Positions 16,057 to 24,141 of a stretch of 33,247 nt of DNA are shown piece by piece. The DNA comes from an uncultured Bacteroidales bacterium (GTDB lineage: Bacteria > Bacteroidota > Bacteroidia > Bacteroidales > WCHB1-69). The stretch spans positions 1 through 33,247 of the forward strand of contig CAMKLG010000031.1 of assembly GCA_946413585.1 (NCBI GenBank). Direction: 5' to 3'. The notes beneath the pieces are model-generated. The model saw only the letters and a program-made list of their open reading frames with translations. It was not told where the DNA came from and ran no database searches. Within the stretch, counting starts at the first letter, position 1; each line of letters begins with the position of its first letter. Made by a program: the position numbers and the translations under genes.

Positions 16057-16530
16057 ATGTCTATGTCATTAACAAAGTCTATTCTAATCTTTTGTACATT
16101 TTTTATTGTTCCTGTTTTGTCTGCGGTTGCCCAAACGGACGCCGCAGATAAAATTTTAGGAACTTATTACATCTCGGACGACACCTCGGATGAGGACTGT
16201 AAGGTTAAGATAACCAAAGATAAGTCAGGAACTTACAGTGGCCGGATTATCTGGGTGAAGAACCCTTATTTCAAGGACGGTACGCCGAAGCGGGACATCA
16301 AGAACCCGGATCCGGCGAAGCGAAACACTCCTGGCGACCAGATTCCGCTCATCTTCCATTTTCGTTACGACGCGAAGAAAAAACAGTGGGTGGATGGCGA
16401 GATTTACGACCCGGTGCACGGCAAGATGTACAAGTGCAAGATGTGGTTCGAAGATGACAAAACCCTTCGTGTCCGCGGCTACATCGGCATCTCCGCCCTG
16501 GGAAGAACGATGACCTGGAAGAAACTTTGA
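16057..16530 (+). CDS. DUF2147 family exported protein
   Basis: A 157-residue protein with an N-terminal signal peptide (about 1-25, ending VAQT), so periplasmic or outer-membrane associated. The mature part is the DUF2147 domain: GTYYISDD at the start, YSGRIIWVKNP, the GEIYDPVHGKMYKCKMW segment and the closing RGYIGISALGRTMTW. Spacing and length (~130 mature residues) match the family, a small lipocalin-like beta-barrel in predicted structures. The biochemical role is unknown. ATG codons at 16057 and 16063 are both possible. No -7 box is visible; the gap to the DUF349 gene is an array, so read-through from upstream is likely. Confidence 0.85.
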   Translation: MSMSLTKSILIFCTFFIVPVLSAVAQTDAADKILGTYYISDDTSDEDCKVKITKDKSGTYSGRIIWVKNPYFKDGTPKRDIKNPDPAKRNTPGDQIPLIFHFRYDAKKKQWVDGEIYDPVHGKMYKCKMWFEDDKTLRVRGYIGISALGRTMTWKKL

Positions 16531-16536
16531 ACTTTG

Positions 16537-16627
16537 AACCTTAAACCATAAACCATAAACCATAAACCATAAACCATAAACCATAAACCATAAACTCTAA
16601 GCTTCAATAACCAATAACCCATAACCA
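16537..16627 (+). repeat. AACCATA heptamer array plus AATAACC units
   Basis: AACCTTA, seven perfect AACCATA copies and AACTCTA (16537-16599), then AATAACC, AATAACC and CATAACC (about 16604-16624). The array fills the spacer between the DUF2147 and Hsp15-like genes and provides an A-rich leader that ends 7 nt before the next ATG. Confidence 0.92.
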
Positions 16628-16633
16628 TTACCA

Positions 16634-17020
16634 ATGGAAAAACTAAATGTTCGAATCGACAAATGGCTTTGGATGGTGCGTTTGTTCAAGACTCGTTCCA
16701 TCGCCACGGAGGCGTGCAATGCCGGAAAGGTGAAACTCAATGGAGAGAATGTGAAGCCCTCGCGCGATGTGCGTGTGGGCGAGGTCTATGAGGTACACAT
16801 CGGTTCGTTGCACAAGACGGTGGAGGTCGTGGGCGCACCCAAGAGTAGGGTAGGGGCTCCGCTAGTCCCGGACTACTGCACTGACCTCACTCCGCAAAGC
16901 GAGTACGATCGCATGAAAACCCTCAAAACCCAGGAATTTCGTCCCCACGGCCTCGGTCGCCCCACCAAACGCGAACGCCGCCAACTCGACTTTATCAAGG
17001 AAAACTACTTCGATGAATGA
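16634..17020 (+). CDS. S4-domain RNA-binding protein, Hsp15-like
   Basis: A 128-residue basic protein of the HslR/Hsp15 family. The S4 RNA-binding fold is at 5-65, starting RIDKWLWMVRLFKTRS, with the typical AGKVKLNGENVKPSRDV turn and VGEVYEV strand. The Lys/Arg-rich C-terminal tail (HGLGRPTKRERRQLD) is also seen in Hsp15. In Escherichia coli Hsp15 binds free 50S subunits carrying stalled nascent chains and helps recycle them; transferring that role here is inference. Length is close to the E. coli protein (133). It sits between two heptamer arrays with no promoter of its own in view. Confidence 0.9.
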   Translation: MEKLNVRIDKWLWMVRLFKTRSIATEACNAGKVKLNGENVKPSRDVRVGEVYEVHIGSLHKTVEVVGAPKSRVGAPLVPDYCTDLTPQSEYDRMKTLKTQEFRPHGLGRPTKRERRQLDFIKENYFDE

Positions 17021-17134
17021 TAAATGATAAATGATGAATGTGAGAGTTGTGACTTTTCCCTAACCCTTAACCCTTAACCCCTAACCCCTAACCCCTAATC
17101 CTTAACCCATAAACCATAAACCATAAACCCTAAA
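17018..17134 (+). repeat. Heptamer arrays TGATAAA and CCCTAAC/CCATAAA
   Basis: Three TGATAAA-type units directly after the Hsp15-like stop, then eleven unbroken units from 17058: CCCTAAC, CCTTAAC, CCCTAAT, CCATAAA and CCCTAAA variants. The last A of the array is the A of the PrsW-like gene's start codon, so the array is the complete immediate leader. Confidence 0.92.
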
Positions 17135-17838
17135 TGTACATTATCCTTACCGCCTCCCTGCTTCCTGTTGTCCTGCTGATGGCGTATATTTACAAGCGGG
17201 ACACTTTTCAAAAAGAACCGTGGCCGTTGCTGTTGAAAGCTTTCGGTTTCGGCATTTTGTCTGCGGTGCTCGATATTTTTGTAGCTGGTTTTCTTCAGCG
17301 TGTCGTGCCTCATCCGGTCAGCACGCCGTTGAACGATGCGTTTTATGAGGCTTTCGTGTGCGCCGCAGGACCCGAGGAGTTCTGTAAGTTGCTGATGCTA
17401 TACCTTTGCATCTGGAAGAACCCGCATTTCGACGAATATTATGATGGCTTGGAGTATGCGGCATTTGTGGGATTAGGCTTCGCTGGCTTTGAGAACGTGC
17501 TTTACATCATGCAAGGCGGTTTGGGACTGGCGGTTGGACGCGGTCTGTTTGCTGTGCCCGCTCACTTCTTCTTCGCTATCTTCATGGGCTTTTGCTTCTC
17601 GATGGCGCGTTTTCATTATTCAAAACGCGGTTTGTTCCTTACATTGGCCTACATCATCCCTGTAATCTTGCACGGAACCTACGATTTCCTGCTGATGTAC
17701 ATGAATAATCTTAACGGCACGGATGCAGAGCGGGAAGTGGATCCGATGGCGGGTACGTTGTACACGGTATTCCTCATCTTTTTCTTCTTTGTGTGGCGTT
17801 TCACGGTGAAGCGCGTGAACAAGATGTCAGGACAGTAG
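17134..17838 (+). CDS. PrsW-family intramembrane metalloprotease
   Basis: A 234-residue membrane protein with about seven hydrophobic segments. The glutamic-type/metalloprotease motifs of PrsW are all present: Glu81-Glu82-x-x-Lys85 (PEEFCK), Phe119-Glu120-Asn121 (GFENVLY), His144 (PAHFFFAIFMG) and His180-Asp184 (HGTYDF). In Bacillus subtilis PrsW cleaves the anti-sigma factor RsiW; no sigma/anti-sigma pair is adjacent here, so the substrate is unknown. Length matches the family. The start codon overlaps the end of a heptamer array and there is no other Met in the first membrane segment before residue 16, which supports this start. Confidence 0.9.
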   Translation: MYIILTASLLPVVLLMAYIYKRDTFQKEPWPLLLKAFGFGILSAVLDIFVAGFLQRVVPHPVSTPLNDAFYEAFVCAAGPEEFCKLLMLYLCIWKNPHFDEYYDGLEYAAFVGLGFAGFENVLYIMQGGLGLAVGRGLFAVPAHFFFAIFMGFCFSMARFHYSKRGLFLTLAYIIPVILHGTYDFLLMYMNNLNGTDAEREVDPMAGTLYTVFLIFFFFVWRFTVKRVNKMSGQ

Positions 17839-17901
17839 TGGCGCAGCCGTCCATGTTTTTATCATAAACTCTAAAGAAAATTAACCATTATCATCAATAT
17901 T

Positions 17902-18990
17902 ATGTATTTGAACGAGAATCTAAAGAAACATTACACAAAAGATAGTGCAAGTGCCATTGAGGCGCAACGTTTGGCCCAGATTTATGCATTCGGGCCGGTG
18001 ATGTTCCAGGTGGCGCGTATCATGGTGAAATGGGGAATCTTTGAAATGTTGAACGAAACCCCTGCAACTTCCGAAGAGATTGCCGAGAAGGCTGGCATTT
18101 CGGTTTATGCCGCCAAGTGCCTGTTGGAGTCCTCGTTGACGATGCGCACGGTGACGGTCGATACAAAGACTGGCAAGTATTCACTTGCCAAGGCTGGCTG
18201 GTTTTTGGTGAACGACGAATCGACCCGCGTGAACATGGACTTTAATTACGATGTTAACTATCAGGGACTCTTCTATTTAGAAGAAGCATTGAAAGAAGGG
18301 AAACCTGCTGGATTGAAGTGCCTGGGCGATTGGCCGACGGTGTATGAGGGTCTTTCGCAGTTGCCTCCCATGGCCAGCCAAAGTTGGTTCGCATTCGACC
18401 ATTTCTACAGCGACGGCTCCTTTGAACAAGCGTTGCAGCTCGTCTTTTCGCGTCCCACCCGCAGACTTATGGACGTGGGGGGCAACACCGGACGATGGGC
18501 GATGCAGTGCGTGCATCACAATCCGGATGTGGAGGTCACCATTGTGGATCTGCCCCAACAGTTGGGGCTGATGCGGGCGCAAACCGCTGGACAACCAGGT
18601 GCCGAACGTATTCATGGGTATGCCGCTAACATGCTGGATGACAGCTGTAAATTGCCCTCCGACCAACCCTTTGATGCTATCTGGATGAGCCAGTTCCTCG
18701 ACTGTTTCGGTGAGAAAGAGATTGTCAGCATCCTGCGTCGCGCTGCCGAGGTGATGACCCCGGACACTCGCCTCTACATCATGGAGACGTTGTGGGATCG
18801 CCAACGCTTCGACACCGCCGCCTTCTGTCTCACTCAAATCAGTCTCTATTTCACCGCCATCGCTAATGGTACCAGCAAGATGTACCATTCCGATGACCTC
18901 GTTCGCTTGATTAACGAAGCTGGTTTACAAGTGGAGAGCATCCACGATTTCCTGGGTTTGGGACATTCCGTTTTGGTTGTCAAGACTTAG
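17902..18990 (+). CDS. SAM-dependent methyltransferase, O-methyltransferase (PF00891-like)
   Basis: A 362-residue enzyme with the two-domain plan of small-molecule O-methyltransferases. The N-terminal ~100 residues form a dimerisation/winged-helix domain (FEMLNETPATSEEIAEKAGI). The Rossmann domain starts at LMDVGGNTGRW (motif I, 191-197), with the acidic residue Asp216 at the end of strand 2 (VTIVDLPQQ) and a SQFLDCFGEKE segment in the post-II region. The substrate cannot be predicted; related enzymes act on phenolic or quinone-like compounds. The family's catalytic His near the expected position is not evident to me, so it may not be a classic phenol methylase. The leader (17839-17901) has no clear -7 box. 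Confidence 0.85.
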   Translation: MYLNENLKKHYTKDSASAIEAQRLAQIYAFGPVMFQVARIMVKWGIFEMLNETPATSEEIAEKAGISVYAAKCLLESSLTMRTVTVDTKTGKYSLAKAGWFLVNDESTRVNMDFNYDVNYQGLFYLEEALKEGKPAGLKCLGDWPTVYEGLSQLPPMASQSWFAFDHFYSDGSFEQALQLVFSRPTRRLMDVGGNTGRWAMQCVHHNPDVEVTIVDLPQQLGLMRAQTAGQPGAERIHGYAANMLDDSCKLPSDQPFDAIWMSQFLDCFGEKEIVSILRRAAEVMTPDTRLYIMETLWDRQRFDTAAFCLTQISLYFTAIANGTSKMYHSDDLVRLINEAGLQVESIHDFLGLGHSVLVVKT

Positions 18991-19053
18991 TAGAGGCGCA
19001 GTGCGCAGTGCTCCTGCGGAAAATTTCATATCGCTGTGTATTCGTATTTTACG

Positions 19054-19061
19054 TATATTTG
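19054..19061 (+). promoter_or_regulatory. -7 box for the glycogen fusion gene
   Basis: TATATTTG matches TAnnTTTG, 41 nt before the start codon. Confidence 0.7.
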
Positions 19062-19081
19062 CACTTTTATTGCTAAAAGTG
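19062..19081 (+). promoter_or_regulatory. Small hairpin in the glycogen gene leader
   Basis: A perfect 7-bp stem (CACTTTT with AAAAGTG) and a 6-nt loop sit where transcription is expected to begin. It could stabilise the mRNA 5' end or be an operator; the inverted repeat is seen, the role is a guess. Confidence 0.4.
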
Positions 19082-19102
19082 TTAATATAACGATAAGTAT
19101 AT

Positions 19103-22100
19103 ATGAATCAGAGACATAGCGATTATCTTTTCGAGACTTCGTGGGAGATATGTAACAAAGTGGGCGGTATCTATACGGTCTTGTCCACTAAAGCGGCCAC
19201 CGTAGTCAACAGTTACCAAGACCGTTACATCTGCATCGGTCCTGACATTTCCAAAGAATACAATGACGATTTTGTAGAGGATACTGCATTGTTCAAGAAT
19301 TGGCGTGAAGTTGTGGCTCGCGACGGTCTGAAGGTGCGTATCGGCAGATGGCAGATTGTGGGTTCTCCGATTGTCTTTTTGGTCGATTTTACCAACTTTT
19401 TTGAGAAAAAGAATGAGATTCTGACCAAATTCTGGCTGCACTACAAGCTGGATTCCATCTCCGGGCAGTGGGATTACATCGAACCCGCGCTTTTTGGTTA
19501 TGCTGCAGGTCGCGTGATTGAGAGTTTCTACAATTTCTATTGCGACTCAATGGATAAGATTGTGGCGCATTTCCACGAGTGGATGACAGGCACGGGCATT
19601 CTTTATCTGGAATCTGTGGCACCGCAAATCGCTACTGTTTTCACGACTCATGCCACTGTTTTGGGTCGTTGCATTGCTGGCAATGGTCTGCCGTTATACG
19701 CTGACACCAAGCAATATAACCCCGTTGATACGGCTGCACGTTTCGGGGTGCAATCCAAATATTCCCTGGAGTCTCTTTCCGCCAAAGTTGCTGATGCCTA
19801 CACCACAGTGAGTGAGATTACCAACCGTGAGTGTGATGCCTTTTTCGAGAAACCTGCTGATGTGATTACGATCAACGGTTTTGAGAACGCCTTCGTCCCG
19901 CAGGGCGAGGAGTACGACTGTAAGCGCAAAATCGCTCGCGAGAAGTTGCTGCAGGTGGCTTCCACGCTCACGCAGACGCAAATCTCCGACGATGCTCTGT
20001 TGGTCATCAACAGCGGTCGCTATGAGTTTAAGAACAAGGGTATCGATGTGTTTATCAAGAGTTTGGCGAAAGTTGTGGAGGCTAACCCTAGCCGTCCTGT
20101 CGTGGCGTTCATCACGGTGCCTGCGGGCCAGAGCGGTCGCAACGAAGAGATAGCCGCACAGATGACCCAGCCTGTGAGCGGTGTGCCGATGAGCGACCGT
20201 TTTGTGACGCATGTGCTGCACGATCCGTATCATGATCCGATTCTCAATGAATTGAACAACAATGGTTTGCACAATGCCGCGGACCAGAATGTGAAGATTG
20301 TCTTTGCACCGGTCTATTTGGACGGCGAGGACGGCATCTTCAACCTGAAATATTACGATTTGCTGATTGGTTTCGACCTCTCCGTGTTCCCATCTTATTA
20401 TGAACCATGGGGTTACACTCCGTTGGAGAGCATCGCGTTCGGCATACCGACCATTACCACCTCGTTGGCCGGTTTTGGCGCGTGGGTGAAGGAGCATTTT
20501 ACTCAACAACAGAGTGTTAGCGTGATTGAGCGCACCGACTATAACGACGACGAGGTGGTGAAGTCCATTGCCGATCAGATTCTGTTCTATCATAATTGCA
20601 CTCCGCAAGTAATGGCTGAAATTCGCACCACGGCGGTCAGTATCGCTGAAAAGGCACTGTGGTCGTATCTCTTTGCTAATTACGAAGATACCTATGCCAT
20701 TGCGCTGAATAAGAGTGCAGGCCGTTACGCCCAATATCAGAACAAGACCTCCAATGTGGGTCAGTTGGAGCAGGATTTACAGGTGGAAAAACCTGTTTGG
20801 CATCGCGTTTCTGTGAAATCACAACTTCCTGAGGCATTGAGTCTTCTGGAAAAATTGTCTGAAAATTTGTGGTGGAGCTGGAATTTTGAGGCGCGTGAGC
20901 TTTTCGAAGAGATTGCCGGTCCTACGTTATGGAAGGCTTGCGAGGAGAACCCGATTCACGCCTTGCAGATGCTTCCATTGGAACGTTTGCAGAATTTTGC
21001 TCAGAATGAGGTGTATATCAGTAAGTTGCATGGAGTATATGACAAATTCATGGCGTACATGAACGCGCCGCGCACCCGTGACGAAGATCGTATTGCCTAC
21101 TTCAGTATGGAGTTCGGTATCAGCAACGAGCTGAAGATCTTCTCCGGCGGTCTCGGCATGTTGGCCGGCGACTACCTCAAGGAGGCCAGCGACTGCAATG
21201 TCAACATGCTCGGTGTGGGCTTGCTCTATCGTTATGGCTATTTCCAGCAACAGATTTCCGCTTATGGCGAACAGGTGAACCTTTACCCGCCGCAAAGCTA
21301 CTCCAAGTTGCCCATCAAGCCATACAAGGATGAAAACGGCGATTGGATCACCATCAGCGTGGCAATGCCCGGTCGCAACCTCTACGCACGTATCTGGCGT
21401 GTGGATGTGGGCCGCATCCCGTTGTATCTCCTTGATACGGATTTCGATAAAAACTGGCAGGAAGATCGTGGCGTGACAGCCACGTTATATGGCGGCGATG
21501 TGGAAAACCGTCTCAAACAGGAGATTTTGCTCGGTATCGGCGGCGTGCGTATGCTGAAAACCATCGGTGAGAATCCGACGATTTTCCATCTCAATGAGGG
21601 TCATGCGGCTTTCCTGAATTTGGAGCGTATTTTGCAAGTGATGCAGAACGAGCATGTGAACCGTCAGGTGGCGGTTGAGTTGGTGAAAGCCTCATCGCTT
21701 TATACCACGCACACGCCTGTGCCCGCCGGTCACGATGCTTTCACGGAAGATCTCATGCGTACCTATTTTGCCACTTACTCTCAGCAGTTTAACGTCAGTT
21801 GGGAAGCTTTCATGGGCTTCGGTCGCAAGCACGACACCAATACCTTCGATAAATTCTCGATGAGCATATTGGCGTGCCGTTTCTCTCAGGAGATCAACGG
21901 CGTGAGCCGTATCCATGGCCGCGTGTCGCAGGAGATGTTCGCGGATTTGTACGAGGGTCGTTTCGCCGAGGAGTCGCACATCGGTTATGTGACCAATGGC
22001 GTTCATTACCCGACGTGGGCACACAAGAAATGGCAGATGCTGCACCGTGATGTCTTTGGCGACGAGTTCTTTGAAGATTGTTCCAATCCGCTGATTTGGA

Positions 22101-23332
22101 GCAAGATCAATGCCGTCCCCGATTCGAGAATCTGGCGGCTCAAACAGGAGCTGCGCGAGGAGATGTTCACCGCCATCAAGGATCTGTTGGCCGATCAGAT
22201 GCGCACCCGCAATGAATCGCCGTCGCTCATCGACGCTACCCTCAGGGCATTGCGCAGCGATGTGCTGACCATCGGTTTCGCCCGCCGTTTCGCCACCTAC
22301 AAACGCGCTCATCTGCTTTTCATGAACGAAGAGAAACTCAAAGCGTTGCTTAATAATCCTGAGAAACCTGTGCAATTCATCTTCGCCGGTAAGGCGCACC
22401 CGCACGATAAGGCCGGTCAGGATTTAATTAAGCGTATTATCGAGCTGAGCCGCAAACCCGAATTCATCGGCAAAATTGTCTTTGTCGAGAACTACAACAT
22501 GATCCTGGCCAAGAAGTTAGTCTCAGGTTGCGACGTGTGGATGAACACTCCGACCCGTCCCTTGGAGGCTTCCGGCACCAGCGGCGAAAAAGCTGTGATG
22601 AACGGCGTGCTGAACCTCAGTGTGCTTGATGGCTGGTGGGCAGAAGGTTACGTCCCTGGCGCAGGTTGGGCATTGAAGGAGGAAATCACTTACCAAGATA
22701 ATCGTCTGCAGGACGAATTGGATGCTGAAACCCTCTATAACATTATCAATGAGTATATTACCAAGGCATTCTACACTCGCGATGACCATGATATTCCTAC
22801 TGAATGGGTGCAGATGATGAAGAAGTGCTTCTCGACGATCTCCCCGCATTTCACCATGAAACGCCAGTTGGACGACTATTATCGCAAATTCTACCGCAAA
22901 TTGATGAATAGGTATCATCGTTTGCATCAAAATGATAACGAAAACGTGAGAGTTCTGCTCAAATGGCGTGAAAATGTGCTGTCAGGTTGGAACGATATCC
23001 AGTTCGTGGAAGCAAAGTATCCGAAAACCCCAAAGAACATCTATTGCGTAGGCGACAGAATACAATGCCAGTTGGATATTCGTCTCGGCTCTTTGCGTCC
23101 CAAGGATGTGAAGATTGAGATGGTCTTTGTCACCGCCGAGGATCACGACACGAAGCCCAAGTTGGAGTACAAAGTGCCTTTCCTTTTCGAGGTGGAGCGC
23201 AACGGCGTTTGCACCTTCAAATGCGAGGAGCTTGCAAGCCACATCGGCGTTTGGGACTGCGCAATCCGCGTGATTCCCAACCATGACTTGCTCCCGCACG
23301 ATCAGGATTTCAATATCGTGAAATGGATCTAG
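19103..23332 (+). CDS. Glycogen synthase (GT3)-alpha-glucan phosphorylase (GT35) fusion
   Basis: A 1409-residue protein joining two opposing activities. Residues 1-~560 resemble eukaryote-type GT3 glycogen synthase: SWEICNKVGGIYTVLSTKA near the N-terminus, and the donor-site E-x7-E region YYEPWGYTPLESIAFG (~431-447), then the GIPTITTSLAGFGAWVKEH run. GT3 enzymes use UDP-glucose. From ~573 comes the DUF3417 N-cap of short-form phosphorylases (NLWWSWNFEARELF), then the GT35 domain: YFSMEFGISNELK, HLNEGHAAF, THTPVPAGHDAF, GFARRFATYKRA and FAGKAHPHD. The pyridoxal-phosphate Lys is Lys1163 in ASGTSGEKAVMNG. Both halves look intact, with an acidic/Gln-rich ~25-residue linker between them. It has its own promoter; no glgB or debranching gene is in the window. 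Phosphorylase yields glucose-1-phosphate. Confidence 0.93.
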   Translation: MNQRHSDYLFETSWEICNKVGGIYTVLSTKAATVVNSYQDRYICIGPDISKEYNDDFVEDTALFKNWREVVARDGLKVRIGRWQIVGSPIVFLVDFTNFFEKKNEILTKFWLHYKLDSISGQWDYIEPALFGYAAGRVIESFYNFYCDSMDKIVAHFHEWMTGTGILYLESVAPQIATVFTTHATVLGRCIAGNGLPLYADTKQYNPVDTAARFGVQSKYSLESLSAKVADAYTTVSEITNRECDAFFEKPADVITINGFENAFVPQGEEYDCKRKIAREKLLQVASTLTQTQISDDALLVINSGRYEFKNKGIDVFIKSLAKVVEANPSRPVVAFITVPAGQSGRNEEIAAQMTQPVSGVPMSDRFVTHVLHDPYHDPILNELNNNGLHNAADQNVKIVFAPVYLDGEDGIFNLKYYDLLIGFDLSVFPSYYEPWGYTPLESIAFGIPTITTSLAGFGAWVKEHFTQQQSVSVIERTDYNDDEVVKSIADQILFYHNCTPQVMAEIRTTAVSIAEKALWSYLFANYEDTYAIALNKSAGRYAQYQNKTSNVGQLEQDLQVEKPVWHRVSVKSQLPEALSLLEKLSENLWWSWNFEARELFEEIAGPTLWKACEENPIHALQMLPLERLQNFAQNEVYISKLHGVYDKFMAYMNAPRTRDEDRIAYFSMEFGISNELKIFSGGLGMLAGDYLKEASDCNVNMLGVGLLYRYGYFQQQISAYGEQVNLYPPQSYSKLPIKPYKDENGDWITISVAMPGRNLYARIWRVDVGRIPLYLLDTDFDKNWQEDRGVTATLYGGDVENRLKQEILLGIGGVRMLKTIGENPTIFHLNEGHAAFLNLERILQVMQNEHVNRQVAVELVKASSLYTTHTPVPAGHDAFTEDLMRTYFATYSQQFNVSWEAFMGFGRKHDTNTFDKFSMSILACRFSQEINGVSRIHGRVSQEMFADLYEGRFAEESHIGYVTNGVHYPTWAHKKWQMLHRDVFGDEFFEDCSNPLIWSKINAVPDSRIWRLKQELREEMFTAIKDLLADQMRTRNESPSLIDATLRALRSDVLTIGFARRFATYKRAHLLFMNEEKLKALLNNPEKPVQFIFAGKAHPHDKAGQDLIKRIIELSRKPEFIGKIVFVENYNMILAKKLVSGCDVWMNTPTRPLEASGTSGEKAVMNGVLNLSVLDGWWAEGYVPGAGWALKEEITYQDNRLQDELDAETLYNIINEYITKAFYTRDDHDIPTEWVQMMKKCFSTISPHFTMKRQLDDYYRKFYRKLMNRYHRLHQNDNENVRVLLKWRENVLSGWNDIQFVEAKYPKTPKNIYCVGDRIQCQLDIRLGSLRPKDVKIEMVFVTAEDHDTKPKLEYKVPFLFEVERNGVCTFKCEELASHIGVWDCAIRVIPNHDLLPHDQDFNIVKWI

Positions 23333-23335
23333 ATA

Positions 23336-23377
23336 GTTAGCAGTCGGCTGTTTGCTGTTAGCTTTTGGCTTTTGACT
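23336..23377 (+). repeat. GTTAGCT-type heptamer array (6 units)
   Basis: GTTAGCA, GTCGGCT, GTTTGCT, GTTAGCT, TTTGGCT and TTTGACT, directly after the glycogen gene stop. These are the reverse complements of the AGCYAAY words at 15966-16049, so one vocabulary is used at two loci 7 kb apart in opposite orientation. Confidence 0.82.
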
Positions 23378-23403
23378 GTTCGTAGGTGCTGTATCATTGA
23401 AAT

Positions 23404-24141
23404 ATGAAACAATCTCACATAGACTTTTGGCTGAAGGAGTTCGAGTCTTTTACTACAGCGATTGTGGCCAACGGTGAAGTTCCATCGTCTGAGCTGTCAA
23501 TGCGATTGTTACGGAAAATGAAGCGCATCATCTGTTGTGATGGTGCGCTTCAAAAGTTATTGTCCATTCACATTATACCGGATGTGGTGGTGGGCGACGG
23601 GGATTCGATGGAAGGTGAATTGTTGCAAATCCAAACGGATTCGGATTCCGCTTGTAGAGACGTTGCGCGCAACGTCTCTACAAGCGGACGCAATATTCCG
23701 TATTATCCTGATCGCAGCGAAGAATACAACGACCTTCAGAAAGCGTTGAAATATTGTGCCGCAAAGGGTTATGACAATATTGTGCTGATGGGTTGCGGCG
23801 GTCTGCGCGAGGATCATTTCGTCGCGAACCTGAGCATCTTGGTGATGTATTCCGAAAAAATGCGGCTGGCCATGCTGACCGAGCACGGCGTGTTCAACGT
23901 GATGCGCGGGAAGGAACAATATCATGCCATCTCGGGGATGCAGGTCTCCGTTTTCCCGAGCAACTTGCACACAAAACTTTCCTTCAGCGAGCTGAAATAT
24001 CCTGTCAACAATCGTTCTTTCAGCTGGTTGTGGGAAGGTAGTCTGAACGAAGCGTTGGGGGATACGTTCGTTGTCGAGGCGAGCGACGACGAGCCGGTGG
24101 TGGTGTATAGGGCGCTAGGAATGATGAATTATGAATGCTGA
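23404..24141 (+). CDS. Thiamine pyrophosphokinase with a 14-codon palindromic insert
   Basis: Transfers pyrophosphate from ATP to thiamine, giving thiamine diphosphate. Family motifs: CCDGA (44-48) at the nucleotide site, DVVVGDGDS (60-68, metal and ATP), DRSEEYNDLQKAL (103-114, the usual D..TDL.KA element) and GCGGLREDHFVAN (130-142, thiamine/metal Asp). The C-terminal beta-sandwich contains LKYPVNNRSF. At 245 residues it is longer than typical (~210-220). Codons 82-95 are exactly one 42-nt perfect palindrome lying in the loop between the GDGDS and DR..ND motifs, so the core should remain functional. The last five residues (MNYEC) are read from a GAATTAT heptamer array. No promoter seen; 71 nt from the glycogen gene. 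Confidence 0.88.
   Translation: MKQSHIDFWLKEFESFTTAIVANGEVPSSELSMRLLRKMKRIICCDGALQKLLSIHIIPDVVVGDGDSMEGELLQIQTDSDSACRDVARNVSTSGRNIPYYPDRSEEYNDLQKALKYCAAKGYDNIVLMGCGGLREDHFVANLSILVMYSEKMRLAMLTEHGVFNVMRGKEQYHAISGMQVSVFPSNLHTKLSFSELKYPVNNRSFSWLWEGSLNEALGDTFVVEASDDEPVVVYRALGMMNYEC
23647..23688. repeat. 42-nt perfect palindrome inside a coding gene (REP/RPE-like)
   Basis: Two 21-nt arms meet with no loop (centre between 23667 and 23668). The half-site begins TCCGCTTGTAGAGACGTTGC. It starts at the first base of codon 82 and ends at the last base of codon 95 of the thiamine pyrophosphokinase gene, adding 14 residues without changing frame. The central 34 nt share the layout TTGTAGRGRCG-N10-CGYCYCTACAA with the palindrome at 28328-28361. 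Confidence 0.95.

Noticed and set aside
17058-17134. Telomere-like CCCTAA repeat
   Set aside because: The unit is 7 nt (CCCTAAC, CCTTAAC, CCATAAA) rather than 6, it is degenerate, and it lies between genes within a chromosome block.
18991-19030. Degenerate copy of the TTGTAG palindrome after the methyltransferase gene
   Set aside because: A short AGTAGAGGCGCAGTGCGC stretch is reminiscent of a half-site, but the second arm does not pair convincingly.
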